Shown: positions 6,402 through 6,569 of the stretch, in pieces
How the letters are laid out: each line of letters opens with the position of its first letter
Numbering within the stretch: the first letter of the stretch is position 1
Source of the DNA: Actinomycetota bacterium
GTDB lineage: Bacteria > Actinomycetota > Acidimicrobiia > IMCC26256
Length of the DNA stretch: 6,569 bases
NCBI GenBank assembly: GCA_009702955.1
Contig: WLHA01000068.1
Coordinates: 1-6,569, forward strand
Reading direction: 5' to 3'
Program-made: the position numbers and the translations under genes
The notes under the pieces: model-generated
The model's input: only the letters and a program-made list of their open reading frames with translations
Database searches by the model: none
What the model was told of the DNA's origin: nothing

Positions 6402-6435
6402 AACCAGCTAATTCAAAACCAGCTAATTCAAAACC
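6402..6435. repeat. 15-bp tandem duplication over a gene end
   Basis: AACCAGCTAATTCAA is present at 6402-6416 and again, identical, at 6417-6431, followed by a third partial copy AACC (6432-6435). The duplication covers the stop codon and last codons of the minus-strand oxidoreductase gene. Because the period is a multiple of three, the second copy carries the same TAG in the same frame. Confidence 0.9.
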
Positions 6436-6569
6436 TCTGCCATTGCGCGCCATTCGTCTAGCGGCATCCTCGTATCGTCGCGAAGAGTCTGGATGCAGAC
6501 GTGATCTGCCCCTGCTGCGAGATGGGCATCAACTCGAACCTTGATCTGCTCTGGCGTGCCCCATGCAAC
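6423..6569 (-). CDS. C-terminal end of LLM-class (probably F420-dependent) oxidoreductase, partial
   Basis: The minus strand is open from the window edge to TAG at 6425-6423 and gives 48 residues: the start WGTPEQIKVRVDAHLAAGAD is followed by HVCIQTL, and the end is DEWRAMAEVLN. The pattern G-T-P-E-Q-I...V-x-A-H-L-x-A-G-A-D-H-V-x-x-Q, closing with a W-R-x-(L/M)-A helix, is the C-terminal region of luciferase-like monooxygenase family proteins, particularly the F420-dependent group common in mycobacteria and other actinobacteria. These cytoplasmic TIM-barrel enzymes transfer hydride using F420 or FMN. The cofactor-binding region is outside the window, so F420 use is inferred from family resemblance only and the substrate is unknown. 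Start codon not visible. Confidence 0.85.
   Translation of the reverse strand, partial: VAWGTPEQIKVRVDAHLAAGADHVCIQTLRDDTRMPLDEWRAMAEVLN

Noticed and set aside
6259..6453. 64-codon minus-strand frame whose translation contains GFELAGFELAG
   Set aside because: The peptide repeat only reflects the 15-bp DNA duplication; a different frame encodes the recognisable oxidoreductase C-terminus, and most of the rest is antisense to the stress-protein gene.

Overview
The window looks like ordinary chromosomal DNA from an actinobacterium of moderate G+C content (roughly mid-50s percent by eye). Three things point there: a DUF3097 protein (a family essentially confined to Actinobacteria), the tail of an apparent F420-type luciferase-like oxidoreductase, and Thr/Ser/Ala-rich exported proteins. 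A finer placement, such as a freshwater or marine Acidimicrobiia-like lineage, would be a guess. No mobile element, phage gene, CRISPR array, tRNA or rRNA was found.

Layout. (1) 1-677 (+): 3' part of a DUF3097 gene whose true start lies upstream of the window. (2) 746-1612 (+): a SurE-family 5'/3'-nucleotidase carrying a lipoprotein signal peptide. (3) 1613-1711: a short convergent gap filled largely by a degenerate 12-bp tandem repeat. (4) 1712-3547 (-): the ribosome-associated GTPase TypA/BipA. (5) 3620-4108 (-): a thioredoxin-type glutathione peroxidase, 72 bp upstream of typA and probably co-oriented with it in one transcription unit. (6) 4109-4424: a 316-bp divergent intergenic region with two sets of short direct repeats on the peroxidase side and a hairpin on the other. 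(7) 4425-5780 (+): a secreted right-handed parallel beta-helix protein of unknown activity. (8) 5812-5856: a strong inverted repeat, probably transcript-terminating. (9) 5920-6384 (+): an ATP-binding-type universal stress protein. (10) 6423-6569 (-): the last 48 codons of an LLM-class (probably F420-dependent) oxidoreductase, convergent with the stress-protein gene.

How the genes relate. TypA, the peroxidase and the universal stress protein are all stress-associated, but they lie on different strands in separate units, so nothing shows a dedicated multi-gene system. The SurE-like lipoprotein and the beta-helix protein are both exported and not linked to each other. The most notable non-coding pattern is that three of the intergenic regions carry short-period tandem duplications (12, 12 and 15 bp, plus a 16-bp-spaced pair). 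I did not find a convincing undescribed system here. The best leads are the exported SurE, the repeat-rich divergent region, and the in-frame duplication of a stop codon at the end of the oxidoreductase gene.
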